The notes: generated from the letters alone by a model not told the origin. Counted from the first letter of the stretch, positions 38,978 to 48,323 are shown. The stretch: DNA of 64,000 bases from UBA8752 sp002172485 (GCA_042089915.1 JBELJZ010000001.1:62001-126000), one strand, 5' to 3'. A program made the numbers and translations.

Positions 38978-39724
38978 TCAGGACCAGTGGTGGAGGTGGG
39001 CGCCGTCCTCGTCGAGAGTGACGTAGGTCTTGTGCTCAATCCAATCTCCGCAGTTGAGATAGCGCGCCTTGCGCCCTGCGGATTGGACAGCCAAGTCCAG
39101 GGGAAGGTGGCGGTGGCCGAAGATGAAGAAGTCGAAGGCCTCTTTGGACAATACGTCCTCGCAGTATTGGTGGAGCCATTCGCCCTCCGCTCCCCGGAAC
39201 TGCGCTTCTTCTTCTGCACCGGCCGCGCGGCTGTCCCGGCTCAGCCTTGAGCCGATGCCGTAGGCGAGGTTGGGGTGGAGCCGCGCAAAGGCCCACTGGG
39301 CTGCTGGATTGCGAAACAGACGCTTCAACGCCTTGTATTTGCGGTCTCCGGGTCCGAGGCCATCTCCATGACCGACCAGACAGCGGTGTCCGGCGTGTTC
39401 GACGACCATCGGATCTGAGTGGACGGTGACACCGAGCTCATCGGCGAGGTACCCGCGCGTCCACATGTCGTGGTTGCCGAGGTGCCAGTGGACGTCCAGT
39501 CCTCCGTCCACGAGTTCCGCCACGCGGCCCAGCAGGCGGACGGCACCTTTGGGCACCACGTGCTTCCATTCGAACCAGAAGTCGAGGAGGTCGCCGACGA
39601 GGTGCAGGCCATCGCCCGTCGACCCCACTTCATCGACCCACTTCAGGAAGACGCGCTCCCTGTCCCGGGAATCGCCGGGATTGGGCGTTCCGAGATGAAG
39701 GTCTGAAGCAAAATGGAGGGCCAC
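38978..39724 (-). CDS. lpxH: UDP-2,3-diacylglucosamine diphosphatase, LpxH-like
   Basis: Cleaves the pyrophosphate of UDP-diacylglucosamine in lipid A synthesis at the inner membrane. 248 residues. Metallophosphoesterase motifs in order: SDLHLG, GDLLDFWFE, GNHDMW, GHGDGLGPGD, FGHRHLP. The only start that puts the first motif near the N-terminus is a GTG giving MALHFASDLHLG, 10 nt after the upstream gene. lpxK two genes upstream supports the assignment over a general phosphoesterase. Confidence 0.88.
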   Translation of the reverse strand: MALHFASDLHLGTPNPGDSRDRERVFLKWVDEVGSTGDGLHLVGDLLDFWFEWKHVVPKGAVRLLGRVAELVDGGLDVHWHLGNHDMWTRGYLADELGVTVHSDPMVVEHAGHRCLVGHGDGLGPGDRKYKALKRLFRNPAAQWAFARLHPNLAYGIGSRLSRDSRAAGAEEEAQFRGAEGEWLHQYCEDVLSKEAFDFFIFGHRHLPLDLAVQSAGRKARYLNCGDWIEHKTYVTLDEDGAHLHHWS

Positions 39725-39734
39725 GGCGAGGAGG

Positions 39735-40880
39735 TCAGAGGAGCTTGTCGAGTTCTTGCTCGAGGCGGGCACCGCGGAGGTGGGTGGCGACCACCGTGCC
39801 ATTGCCGTCGATGAGGATGGCGTGGGGAATGCTGCTGATGCCGTAGAGTTCGGTGACCACGCTGCCCCAACCCTTGAGATCGCTGATGTGGTTCGGCCAT
39901 GCCAGGCCATCCTGTTCGATCGCCCGCTTCCACTTGGTCGCGTCGCGGTCCAGCGAAATGCTCATGACTTCGAAGCCGCGGTCCTTGTATTCTTCATAGG
40001 CTCGCACCACGTTCGGGTTTTCCCGACGGCAAGGTCCGCACCAGCTCGCCCAGAAATCCACCAATACCACCTTTCCCCGGAGGTCGGAGAGCGAGCGGGC
40101 TTGTCCATCGGGGTCCGCCAAGGCGATGTCCGGCATGGCCATGCCCGGCTGGATGAGTCCATTGCGGCGTTGCTGTACCCGAGGCTTGGGCTGTTGGTTG
40201 ACCCGGCGGGACAGGTTGCGGTGCGCAGCGCTGTGGCCCAAGAGGGCTTTGGTGCTGTCCAACACCTGCTTGGCGAGGGCGCGGTCTGCTGAGAGGTCGA
40301 GGTACTCCACCGCCATCAGGCCCACCGGACTGGAGCGGTGTGCGCGAACGGTGGCACGCGCCAATTCCACCACCTGGTCCCGGCCCGCATCGTACTCCGC
40401 TTTGGCTGCATTGCGCACTTCGGCCGGCAGGCTTGAATTGGTCACGGTTCGCTTCCACTGAAGTAGGCTGTCATTCAGCACTGCAGAAGCGGAGACGAAT
40501 TCGGCAAAGTCCTTGGACCACTTGTCGCCTGTCATCTGGATGTCTGTCGCCAGCCCTTTGTCCTCCGGCAGATCACCGCTGACTTGGATCCGGGACAAGC
40601 TGTCGGCGATGATGTAGAACAAGTTGTCGCCCACGTTGACCTGGTAGATGTCCAAGGCTTTGTCTGCGAACGCCGATGCATGGAATGCAAACCGTCCTCG
40701 GGGGTCAGCTTGGACGGTGTCGAAAGCCACATAGCCGTTGGGTCCGAGGTTGGACACCGTCACAGTGGCATTCTCTGCGCCTCCGATTTGGCCGCTCAGG
40801 GCATCGGTGGGAGAGGAGGAACAGCCGGCCCAGATCCAGGCCAATGCGAGCGAGAGGCTCAAGGAGAACGAATGGCGCAT
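39735..40880 (-). CDS. TlpA-like thioredoxin-fold lipoprotein
   Basis: 381 residues. Lipoprotein signal with lipobox WAGC; an N-terminal beta-rich domain like those fused to Bacteroidota TlpA proteins (about 25-130), a helical linker, then a thioredoxin domain with the active site WCGPC (about residue 290) and the cis-Pro loop SSIPHAILID. Probably a periplasmic thiol-disulfide reductase. Its place between lpxK and lpxH, with gaps of 3 and 10 nt, is of unknown meaning. Confidence 0.88.
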   Translation of the reverse strand: MRHSFSLSLSLALAWIWAGCSSSPTDALSGQIGGAENATVTVSNLGPNGYVAFDTVQADPRGRFAFHASAFADKALDIYQVNVGDNLFYIIADSLSRIQVSGDLPEDKGLATDIQMTGDKWSKDFAEFVSASAVLNDSLLQWKRTVTNSSLPAEVRNAAKAEYDAGRDQVVELARATVRAHRSSPVGLMAVEYLDLSADRALAKQVLDSTKALLGHSAAHRNLSRRVNQQPKPRVQQRRNGLIQPGMAMPDIALADPDGQARSLSDLRGKVVLVDFWASWCGPCRRENPNVVRAYEEYKDRGFEVMSISLDRDATKWKRAIEQDGLAWPNHISDLKGWGSVVTELYGISSIPHAILIDGNGTVVATHLRGARLEQELDKLL

Positions 40881-40883
40881 GGG

Positions 40884-42014
40884 TCAAATATCCGAGTTGG
40901 ACTGGAACGCTTCAACCCGCTCCCGGATGGTACTCAACAGTCCGTCGAGGGCGACGGTGTCCCACCATTGGATGTGCAGGTTCAGGATCAGAATGGGCAG
41001 GTCAGCTGCTCCTGCCAGTGGCCGAATGCGTTCTGCGTCCTTTTCGGTCGTAATCAAGGCCTCCGGGAGCTGGTCCCGCTCATCGGGTGTGGCCAACGCT
41101 TGCCGCCATTCCTCCAAATGTTTGGGGGCGAATTCTTGGTGATCCGGGTATGCGAAGTGGCGAACCACGCTGCAGTGGCGGCTGAGGTGGGCTTCGAATT
41201 GGGCAGGCTGGGCAATGCCGGACACGGCCACGCAGCGCATGGGCCAACTGGCATAGCGTTTGGTGGCCATGGCCCGCAGTCCTTCAGGCCGCGCGCCCGA
41301 GTGGAGCAGGGGGGTGTCGGCAGCGAGCTTCAACCGGTGGCGCCACAGGCGAAGATCCCCTTTGGTCAGCGCTGTGGGGCAGCGGGTCAGGATGACGGCG
41401 TCGGCCTTGGTAATGCGTTCGGGCAGATCCCGCAGGCGTCCACGGGGGAGGAAGTGGTCCCGGTCCACCGGTTGGGTGGTGTCGACCAATGCGATGCCGA
41501 TGGAAGGGATCAGCTTGCGGTGCTGGAGGCCATCGTCCATCAGGACGGCATCGGCCAGCCCGGCTTCCCGAATACGCTCCAATCCCTGAAGGCGGTCTTC
41601 ACAGACGTAGACCGCGACACCGGGAAATTTGCGGGCGACTTCCAAAGGTTCGTCCCCGTATTCTTCCGGCTTGCCTTCCCGGTCCACCCGAAGAAATCCC
41701 TGCGTTTTGCGTCCGTACCCTCTGGACAGGATGGCCCATCGGGTGTCCTTGCTGCTGTCCATCAGCTTTTGCAGCAGCGCTTTGAGGTGTGGGGTTTTGC
41801 CGGTCCCGCCCACGGTGACATTGCCCAGCACTACAGTGGGTAGGGCGCCCTCCTGAGACGCGCGAAATCCGCGGTCAAAGGCCCAGTGGCGAATGCGGAC
41901 TGCACGTCGAAACAGGGCGGCAGCAGGAGCCCACCACCACCGGTCCCGCAGGACATTTTCTGGCGCCGTTTGCAAGGGGCGCCGGCCTGTGGAAGAAGTG
42001 GTGTGCAAAGCCAT
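40884..42014 (-). CDS. lpxK: Tetraacyldisaccharide 4'-kinase
   Basis: Phosphorylates the 4' position of the lipid A precursor on the inner face of the inner membrane. 376 residues from the ATG giving MALHTTSSTGRRP; a TTG further in (before QTAPENV) is possible. The N-terminal amphipathic and membrane helix (FRRAVRIRHWAFDRG) precedes the Walker A GNVTVGGTGKTPH; LSRGYGRKTQG, MDDGLQHRKL and the catalytic acid region EKDAERIRPLAG are conserved. Divergent from the nif3-like gene. Confidence 0.93.
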   Translation of the reverse strand: MALHTTSSTGRRPLQTAPENVLRDRWWWAPAAALFRRAVRIRHWAFDRGFRASQEGALPTVVLGNVTVGGTGKTPHLKALLQKLMDSSKDTRWAILSRGYGRKTQGFLRVDREGKPEEYGDEPLEVARKFPGVAVYVCEDRLQGLERIREAGLADAVLMDDGLQHRKLIPSIGIALVDTTQPVDRDHFLPRGRLRDLPERITKADAVILTRCPTALTKGDLRLWRHRLKLAADTPLLHSGARPEGLRAMATKRYASWPMRCVAVSGIAQPAQFEAHLSRHCSVVRHFAYPDHQEFAPKHLEEWRQALATPDERDQLPEALITTEKDAERIRPLAGAADLPILILNLHIQWWDTVALDGLLSTIRERVEAFQSNSDI

Positions 42015-42075
42015 GGGCGGCGAAATTGCCACAATGCCCGCGGAATCCGTCCTTCGCAATGCCCAATTTTGGTTC

Positions 42076-43182
42076 ATGCCCCGCATTTCTGACATCGCAA
42101 CCCTGCTCGAGGCCATCGCTCCGCCGGCCCTCCAAGAGGATTATGACAACAGTGGTCTCCTCGTGGGAGAGCCCGAAACGGAGGTCTCCGGCGTCCTGGT
42201 TTCACTCGACGTGACCGAGGCAGTGGTTGCTGAAGCCCTTGACAAAGGATGCAACCTGATCGTCTCCCACCACCCGTTGATTTTCCGCCCGATGAAGCGG
42301 TTGACCGGTCGGAATGAGGTGGAGCGCACCGTGATGGCGGCGCTTCGGGCTGGAATTGGCCTGTATGCCATCCACACCAATCTGGACAATGTGGCCCACG
42401 GCGTCAACGCGATGATGGCAGAGAAGTTGGGGCTCGATGATTTTGCCACGTTGCGTCCAGCGAAGTCCACCTTGTCCAAGGTGTTGACGTTCGTGCCGCA
42501 CGACCATCTGGATGCGGTCCGGGAGGCCATGTTCGCCGCAGGTGCTGGTAGCTTGGGGGATTACGATGAATGCGGATTCGTGACGCAAGGCCAGGGAACC
42601 TTCCGGGCGCAGCCGGGTTCGGATCCCCATGTCGGGAGCGTAGGCCAACGCGAAGGTGTGGAAGAAGCGCGATTGGAAGTGGTGGTAGAACGCTGGAATG
42701 TCGGCCGCGTGGTGGCCGCCATGTTGGATGCCCACCCCTATGACCTCGTCGCCCACGATGTGGTCCACCTCGAAAATGACCATCCCACAGCTGGCAGCGG
42801 CGGCATTGGATCCTATGATGTCCCACTGGACTGGGCGGCGTTTGTGGATCGGCTGAAGACCGTGTTTGGCGCGCCCATGGTGCGCCACACGGCGCCGCCG
42901 GAAGGCCCCATTGCCAGCGTAGCGCTCTGCGGCGGGACGGGCAGTTTCCTGCTTCCCGACGCGATTCGTTCGGGTGCGGATGTCTTCCTGTCTTCGGACT
43001 TCAAATACCATGAATTTTTCGGCACGGAAGGACAAATCACCATTGCGGACATCGGTCACGCGGAGGCCGAAGGGGGCATCTCGCAATGGCTTGTGGATCA
43101 ATTGTCTGTCCTCAAAGTTGGATTCCCTAATTTCGCAGTCCTTTTGTCGGAAGTCCGCACCAACCCCATTCACGTATCCTGA
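42076..43182 (+). CDS. Nif3-like dinuclear metal centre protein (DUF34 family)
   Basis: 368 residues starting MPRISDIATLLEAIAPP. The metal site is visible as SHHPLIFRPMK and HTNLDNV near the N-terminus and a His/Glu pair near the end (IGHAEAEGG). The length includes the inserted middle domain found in Bacillus and Bacteroidota members. The family is widespread, sometimes called GTP cyclohydrolase I type 2, but its role is not settled. Its stop shares a base with the ATG of the next gene, a pairing common in this phylum. CAATTTTG, one base off the -7 consensus, ends 4 nt before the ATG. Confidence 0.9.
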   Translation: MPRISDIATLLEAIAPPALQEDYDNSGLLVGEPETEVSGVLVSLDVTEAVVAEALDKGCNLIVSHHPLIFRPMKRLTGRNEVERTVMAALRAGIGLYAIHTNLDNVAHGVNAMMAEKLGLDDFATLRPAKSTLSKVLTFVPHDHLDAVREAMFAAGAGSLGDYDECGFVTQGQGTFRAQPGSDPHVGSVGQREGVEEARLEVVVERWNVGRVVAAMLDAHPYDLVAHDVVHLENDHPTAGSGGIGSYDVPLDWAAFVDRLKTVFGAPMVRHTAPPEGPIASVALCGGTGSFLLPDAIRSGADVFLSSDFKYHEFFGTEGQITIADIGHAEAEGGISQWLVDQLSVLKVGFPNFAVLLSEVRTNPIHVS

Positions 43183-43985
43183 TGGCCAAGAAGACCAAAG
43201 CCACAAGCGCAGAGGAGAAACTCCGGGCGCTCTATGACCTCCAGTTGATTGACAGCCGCATCGATCGCTTGCGCGTTGTACGCGGAGAATTGCCACTGGA
43301 AGTCGAAGACCTTGAGGACGAATTGGCCGGCTTGGCCGCTCGTCTCGAGCGCCTCAACGAAGAGGCCGCCAGCATCAAGCAGAAAATCCAAGAGCGCAAG
43401 GAGTCCATCATCGATTCAGGCGCCATGATCAAGCGCTTCGAGGAGCAGCAAAACAGCGTGCGCAACAACCGAGAATTCGAGTCCCTCAACAAGGAAATCG
43501 AATACCAGAGCTTGGAAATCCAGCTCAGCGAGAAGCGCATCAAAGAGGCCGAGGCCCAGCTCGAGCAGAAGTCCGAGTCCATCACGGAGGTCAAGACCAA
43601 GCACGACAACCGCGCTGAGGATCTGAAGGCCAAGCAGACGGAGCTGGACGAAATCATCGCCGAGACGCGCGCAGAGGAGGAAATCCTCAGCGACCTCAGC
43701 GGCAAGATGTCGGGCAAAATCGACGATCGCCTGCTCCAAGCTTACCTCCGCATCCGCGGTGGCGCCAAGAACGGCATGGCCGTGGTGCCCATCGAGCGCG
43801 AGGCCAGTGCCGGTAGCTACATCAAGATTCCGCCGCAGCGCATTCTTGACGTCGGTGCCCGCAAGCGCATCATCGTGGATGAGCACAGTGGCCGCATCCT
43901 CGTGGACCAGGAATTGGCCGAGGAGGAGCAGGAAAAGGTCGAGAAGCTCGTGGCCAAGGAGTTGAAGGTCGCAGCCAAAGCCTGA
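43182..43985 (+). CDS. Coiled-coil protein of the C4-type zinc-ribbon (DUF164) family, zinc ligands lost
   Basis: 267 residues. Residues about 30-190 are a long coiled coil. The C-terminal part has the family frame IPPQRILDV...IIVDEHSGRILVD, but the two CxxC pairs are replaced: Ser209 and Ser212 instead of the first, Asp233 and Ser236 instead of the second. The spacing (2, 20, 2) is kept exactly. Thus the fold seems retained without zinc. Partner of the Nif3-like protein by overlap (TGATG). Function of the family is uncertain. Confidence 0.88.
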   Translation: MAKKTKATSAEEKLRALYDLQLIDSRIDRLRVVRGELPLEVEDLEDELAGLAARLERLNEEAASIKQKIQERKESIIDSGAMIKRFEEQQNSVRNNREFESLNKEIEYQSLEIQLSEKRIKEAEAQLEQKSESITEVKTKHDNRAEDLKAKQTELDEIIAETRAEEEILSDLSGKMSGKIDDRLLQAYLRIRGGAKNGMAVVPIEREASAGSYIKIPPQRILDVGARKRIIVDEHSGRILVDQELAEEEQEKVEKLVAKELKVAAKA

Positions 43986-44007
43986 TTTTCATTTTCTGTT
44001 CTGCCCT

Positions 44008-45510
44008 TCAGTATCGGGCGCCAATGGACAGCATCAACAGACCCAGCCCGGTCCGCCCTTGTGCGATGACCGGGCTGAGTGCGTAAAGGCGCCGGGCATC
44101 TTCTGTCGAGGTGTGTCGATAGGTCGCCCCCGCATACCATGTCTCCGCCCTGTACTCGCCGCCGATGGCCCATTGGATTTGGGCAGCGCCGTCTTCGAGA
44201 AGTGTGCCGTCTTCGAGTCCGTCAAAGCCGCGCAGGGGTTGGGCGGCTTCTGACCGCCAGCCTCCGCCGAGGCGGAAGCGCCACGTGTCTTGGATGCGGA
44301 ATTCGAGGCCGCCTCGAACGTTCTGCTCAGCGATAAGCGTGGAGTCGATGTCGCGTTGGATGGCGGCCACATCCTCTTCCCGGAAGTCGTTGGAGGTAAA
44401 GGTGGCTTGGGCAAAGTCCGCGTAACCGTAGTCCAGGGTCAACAAAGCCGACTTGCCCATGGTCCAACTGAATCCAAGGCGGTGCTGGCGGGGCGTGCGA
44501 ATGCGGTATTGGACATAGCTGTTCGGGCTGTTCCATTCAAACCCACTGCCATCCGAGAAGTCCGATGTGGCATCGACTTGGTAGAAGTCGTCGATGGTCA
44601 ACACAGACCCACTGCGATAGCTCCATCCAAACCGGAGCGGCGTTCCCTCGGGAAGGAACATGAGGCCGAACGACCAGAAGGCGCCGGAGCCACTGACTTC
44701 GAGCCGGTCGTTGAAGGTGAACCGGTCCAAAGGGGAAGGGCCGATGAGCTTCCGCTCGCTGTAGACATCCACCCGCTTCATGTCGATGGACGTCAACCCG
44801 ACGGAGAGCCCCATGTACAGGACATCGTCGTAGCTGGTGCCAAAGGCCAGGGAAGTCTCGCCCATCCGCCCCTCGCGATCGCGGCGCAGGCTCTGCTGGA
44901 CGTCGTCTCCATCGAAGGCGCCCTGATATTGGTCGGTGCTGCCGGCCACGGTGTCGATGAGGTAGGTATACCAGGCCAGGTCGGCGTCAAAGGGCTGTGA
45001 ATACCACAAGCTGTCGAACGGCGTGCCTTGGGCCTGCAAAGCGAGCTGTTGGGTCAGACTCTCGCCGGACTGTGGGCCTTCCCACTCGACACGCTGGTGA
45101 AAGTCCCGCAACGGGGTGTACCCAATGCCGAATGTGCCCCGGCGGAAGTGGGGGTGGTTGAGGGGCATGGTGAGCGCGGCCCCGAGCTGGCCCACAATCA
45201 GGTGGGGGGCCGCTGTGGTACCGGTCTGTTCAGCGAACGTGGTGCGCCCTCCGCCGGCGCCCACAGCGAGGCTGATGCCGACGTCGCTGCTCCGGTACAA
45301 GCCGAGGCCGGCTGGATTGGACCACACGGCACCGAGGTCCGCACCGAGGCTGGTCATGGCGCCCCCCAAGCCCGTGGAGCGCGCAGAACCGAGCGGGTCC
45401 ATCCTGCTGTACAGCATGACATCCGAAAGGCCTTGTCCAAAGAGGCTGGTCGGGGTGGCGAAGGCGAGCAGGACGAGTCCTGCGCTGCCGAGGAGGAAAC
45501 GCAAAGTCAT
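44008..45510 (-). CDS. OmpP1/FadL-like outer-membrane protein
   Basis: 500 residues from the ATG giving MTLRFLLGSAGLVLLAFATP (a GTG two codons earlier is possible). After the signal peptide comes a FadL/OmpP1-type start (SARSTGLGGAMTSLGADLGAVWSNPAGLGLY), then many beta strands and a terminal Tyr. FadL proteins let hydrophobic substrates pass the outer membrane; with alkB 6 kb away this is suggestive but not proof. Second gene after a low-complexity lipoprotein gene. Confidence 0.85.
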   Translation of the reverse strand: MTLRFLLGSAGLVLLAFATPTSLFGQGLSDVMLYSRMDPLGSARSTGLGGAMTSLGADLGAVWSNPAGLGLYRSSDVGISLAVGAGGGRTTFAEQTGTTAAPHLIVGQLGAALTMPLNHPHFRRGTFGIGYTPLRDFHQRVEWEGPQSGESLTQQLALQAQGTPFDSLWYSQPFDADLAWYTYLIDTVAGSTDQYQGAFDGDDVQQSLRRDREGRMGETSLAFGTSYDDVLYMGLSVGLTSIDMKRVDVYSERKLIGPSPLDRFTFNDRLEVSGSGAFWSFGLMFLPEGTPLRFGWSYRSGSVLTIDDFYQVDATSDFSDGSGFEWNSPNSYVQYRIRTPRQHRLGFSWTMGKSALLTLDYGYADFAQATFTSNDFREEDVAAIQRDIDSTLIAEQNVRGGLEFRIQDTWRFRLGGGWRSEAAQPLRGFDGLEDGTLLEDGAAQIQWAIGGEYRAETWYAGATYRHTSTEDARRLYALSPVIAQGRTGLGLLMLSIGARY

Positions 45511-45528
45511 GGGCACGAAAATGACAGA

Positions 45529-46686
45529 TTAGCCTCCGCGGCCGGAACGGCCGCCAGAGGAACGCGGTGCACTCGGGCGGGGCGAGGAGGGACGGCTGAT
45601 GTTGCCGCCGCCTCGGTTGCCACCACCGCGCGGGGTACTGGGGCTGCTGTAGTTCTGCCGCGGTGCGGGGTCGCTCCATCCACTGTTGGAACGGCCAGAG
45701 TTGCGGTTGTTGCGGTTCCGGCTCGGCTGGGTGGCCGGCTCGCCGGAGCGATCCGGACTTTGTCGCCCGTAGTCGTAATCTCGGTTGGGCGTCGGAGCCG
45801 GTGGAATGACCGTCGTACCGCGACGGCCACGGTTGCCGTTGGAGACGCTGTTCCGGGTCGCATTGGGCTTGGGTGACGCATTCGGCGCTGCCGAACCGGC
45901 ATCATCGTTGGCATCCACTCCCGATCCACTGGTGAGGCCGGTGAACTGACCGAAGCTGGGCCTCGGACGTGGCGCAATGCCGCCGCTGCCATTCACGATG
46001 TCGCCGGTTCCGCAGAAGCCACCCCATCCGCCATTGCCGTAAGCACCGAGGTTGCCATAGTAGGGGTGGTATCCACCTCCCCAATACCCATAACTGGGCG
46101 CGCCCCAGAAGCCGCCGCCCCAAGGATCATAGCCCCATCCGGGACCAACGCCGCTCCAGCCGCCGTTGAATCCGTAGGGATTGCCGAAGCCGTAAGGGTT
46201 TCCAAAGCCGCCGATGGGATTGCCCCAGGCGTCATAACCGGTGTTGAAGGCGAAGTTGTTGTGGCCATATGTGCTGCTGAATCCAGCATTGAACGGGCTG
46301 TAGGGGCTTCCACCAAAGCCGTAGGGCGTACCGAATCCGTACTGGTTGTAAGGGCTGTACCCGAATCCCGAACCGAAGTTGCCGTAGGGACTGAAGGGGC
46401 TGTTGAACCCACCGGAGTACCGGTTCCACAACTGGCCGTTCTGACCGCCGGAGACAGGTCCCCTGTAAGGATTGTCGTCATCGGACTGGGTGTACTGGTC
46501 GTACTGGTCGAGGAGCTGCTCCTGTCGTGCGGCCTCCAAGGCGCCATCCCCGGTGTGGGGCTCGCCACCACTCAGGTAGAATTCATCCGATTCCAAAGTC
46601 CGGTCTCCGATGAGGTCCATCGAGGACGTGCAGGACGCCAGCCAGAGGGGCAGGGCGAGGAGGAGGAGGTAGGAATTCAACTTCAT
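45529..46686 (-). CDS. Gly/Asn/Tyr/Phe-rich low-complexity lipoprotein, unknown function
   Basis: 385 residues. Signal MKLNSYLLLLALPLWLASC with Cys19 as lipidation site. Residues about 85-235 are very rich in Gly, Asn, Tyr, Phe and Pro, with the near-repeat NPYGF and similar (YGFGTPYGFGGSPYSPF). The last 130 residues are Asn/Arg/Ser/Pro-rich and basic, ending SSGGRSGRGG. An in-frame ATG two codons upstream (MPMKLN) is possible. Disordered, perhaps adhesive or structural, and likely cotranscribed with the FadL-like gene 18 nt downstream. Confidence 0.75.
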   Translation of the reverse strand: MKLNSYLLLLALPLWLASCTSSMDLIGDRTLESDEFYLSGGEPHTGDGALEAARQEQLLDQYDQYTQSDDDNPYRGPVSGGQNGQLWNRYSGGFNSPFSPYGNFGSGFGYSPYNQYGFGTPYGFGGSPYSPFNAGFSSTYGHNNFAFNTGYDAWGNPIGGFGNPYGFGNPYGFNGGWSGVGPGWGYDPWGGGFWGAPSYGYWGGGYHPYYGNLGAYGNGGWGGFCGTGDIVNGSGGIAPRPRPSFGQFTGLTSGSGVDANDDAGSAAPNASPKPNATRNSVSNGNRGRRGTTVIPPAPTPNRDYDYGRQSPDRSGEPATQPSRNRNNRNSGRSNSGWSDPAPRQNYSSPSTPRGGGNRGGGNISRPSSPRPSAPRSSGGRSGRGG

Positions 46687-46760
46687 GGGCATTGGGAAAT
46701 TACATCGAACAGACGGAGAGACAAGACGTTGGGGCCATGACCCGCCCATTGGCGGTGGTG

Positions 46761-46768
46761 TACTTTTG
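46761..46768 (+). promoter_or_regulatory. -7 box upstream of proS
   Basis: TACTTTTG is a perfect TAnnTTTG, 43 nt before the proS ATG. No TTG at 19-21 nt upstream. Confidence 0.5.
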
Positions 46769-46811
46769 CGCCTCGACCACTTTCAGACAGCAAACGCCGT
46801 ACCAATTTCCC

Positions 46812-48281
46812 ATGGCCAAATTGACCCCCCGCGATCAGGATTACTCCAAGTGGTACAACGAAATCGTGGTCGAAGCCGACCTTGCCCAGCACAGTGACGT
46901 GAAGGGCTGTATGGTCATCAAGCCCTATGGTTTCGCGATCTGGGAGCGCATGAAGGACGTGCTCGACGGCATGTTCAAGGAGACCGGCCACGTCAACGCC
47001 TACTTCCCGCTCTTCATCCCGAAGAGCTACCTGAGCAAGGAGGCAGCCCACGTGGAAGGCTTCGCCAAAGAGTGCGCAGTGGTGACCCACTACCGCCTGA
47101 AGAACGACCCCGACGGCCAGGGCGTGGTGGTGGACCCGGACGCCAAACTCGAGGAGGAGCTCATCGTTCGCCCGACGTCCGAGACCATCATTTGGAAGAC
47201 GTACAAGACCTGGATCCAGAGCTACCGCGACCTGCCCCTGCTGGTGAACCAGTGGGCCAATGTGGTGCGCTGGGAGATGCGGACACGCCTGTTCCTCCGC
47301 ACGGCTGAATTCCTCTGGCAAGAGGGCCACACCGCCCACGCCACCCGCGAGGAGGCGATCGCAGAAGCCGAGAAGATGCTCCACGTCTACGCCGACTTCG
47401 CCGAGGGCTGGATGGCCATGCCGGTGGTCCGCGGGATCAAGTCGGAAAGCGAGCGCTTCGCCGGGGCCGACGACACCTTCTGCATCGAGGCCCTCATGCA
47501 GGACGGCAAGGCCTTGCAGGCGGGCACGAGCCACTTCCTCGGACAGAACTTCGCCAAGGCCTTCGACGTGACCTACGCCACCAAGGAAGGCACGCAGGAG
47601 CACGTCTGGGCAACCAGCTGGGGCGTATCCACCCGACTGATGGGCGCGCTCATCATGACCCACTCCGACGACAAGGGCCTGGTCCTGCCGCCCAAGCTGG
47701 CGCCGATCGAGGCGGTCATCGTCCCCATCCAGAAGGGTGGGGAGGCCAATGCGGTGGTCAATGGCGCCTGCCAGAAGCTGCACGACGACCTCAAGGCCGT
47801 CGGTTTGCGCGTCAAGCTCGACGACGATGACACCAAGCGCTCCGGATGGAAGTTCGCTGAGTACGAGCTCAAGGGCGTGCCCGTGCGCCTCGCCATTGGC
47901 CCGCGCGATGCCGAAAACGGCACCGTGGAGGTGGCCCGTCGCGACACCGGCGAGAAGGCCTTCGTCCCGGCCGACCAGATTGTGGCCCACGTCCAAAACC
48001 TGCTCGCCGAGATGCAGGGCGCCCTGTTCAACACGGCGAAGGACCGCATGACCACGAGCACCCGCGAGGTCAACACCTGGGAGGAGTTCACTGCCGGCCT
48101 CGAGGAAGGCGGCTTCCTGAGCGCCCACTGGGACGGCACCGCCGAGACCGAGGAGCTGATCAAGAAGGAGACCAAGGCGACCATTCGTTGTCTGCCCCTC
48201 GACGGCGACACCACGCCGGGCACCTGCATCCGCACCGGCAACCCGAGCGTCCGCCGCGTTCTCTTCGCCCGCGCTTACTGA
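46812..48281 (+). CDS. proS: Prolyl-tRNA synthetase, archaeal/eukaryotic-like short form
   Basis: Charges tRNA-Pro. 489 residues starting MAKLTPRDQDYSKWYNEIV, as in the archaeal/eukaryotic-like class without the editing insertion of the E. coli type. Class II motifs: motif 2 near VVRWEMRTRLFLRTAEFLWQ, motif 3 near GVSTRLMGALIMTHSDD. The C-terminal anticodon-binding and zinc-binding-like domain follows; the protein ends in the family's terminal Tyr (LFARAY). A longer frame upstream is not coding. Confidence 0.97.
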   Translation: MAKLTPRDQDYSKWYNEIVVEADLAQHSDVKGCMVIKPYGFAIWERMKDVLDGMFKETGHVNAYFPLFIPKSYLSKEAAHVEGFAKECAVVTHYRLKNDPDGQGVVVDPDAKLEEELIVRPTSETIIWKTYKTWIQSYRDLPLLVNQWANVVRWEMRTRLFLRTAEFLWQEGHTAHATREEAIAEAEKMLHVYADFAEGWMAMPVVRGIKSESERFAGADDTFCIEALMQDGKALQAGTSHFLGQNFAKAFDVTYATKEGTQEHVWATSWGVSTRLMGALIMTHSDDKGLVLPPKLAPIEAVIVPIQKGGEANAVVNGACQKLHDDLKAVGLRVKLDDDDTKRSGWKFAEYELKGVPVRLAIGPRDAENGTVEVARRDTGEKAFVPADQIVAHVQNLLAEMQGALFNTAKDRMTTSTREVNTWEEFTAGLEEGGFLSAHWDGTAETEELIKKETKATIRCLPLDGDTTPGTCIRTGNPSVRRVLFARAY

Positions 48282-48323
48282 CAGCGCGTCTGAACCCCTG
48301 TCTCTGACCGCTGTTCTTCTGAC

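Noticed and set aside
42005..42012. TGGCTTTG on the minus strand as a -7 box for lpxK
   Set aside because: It lies within the first codons of the preferred lpxK frame and has a mismatch at the key A; it would matter only if lpxK starts further in.
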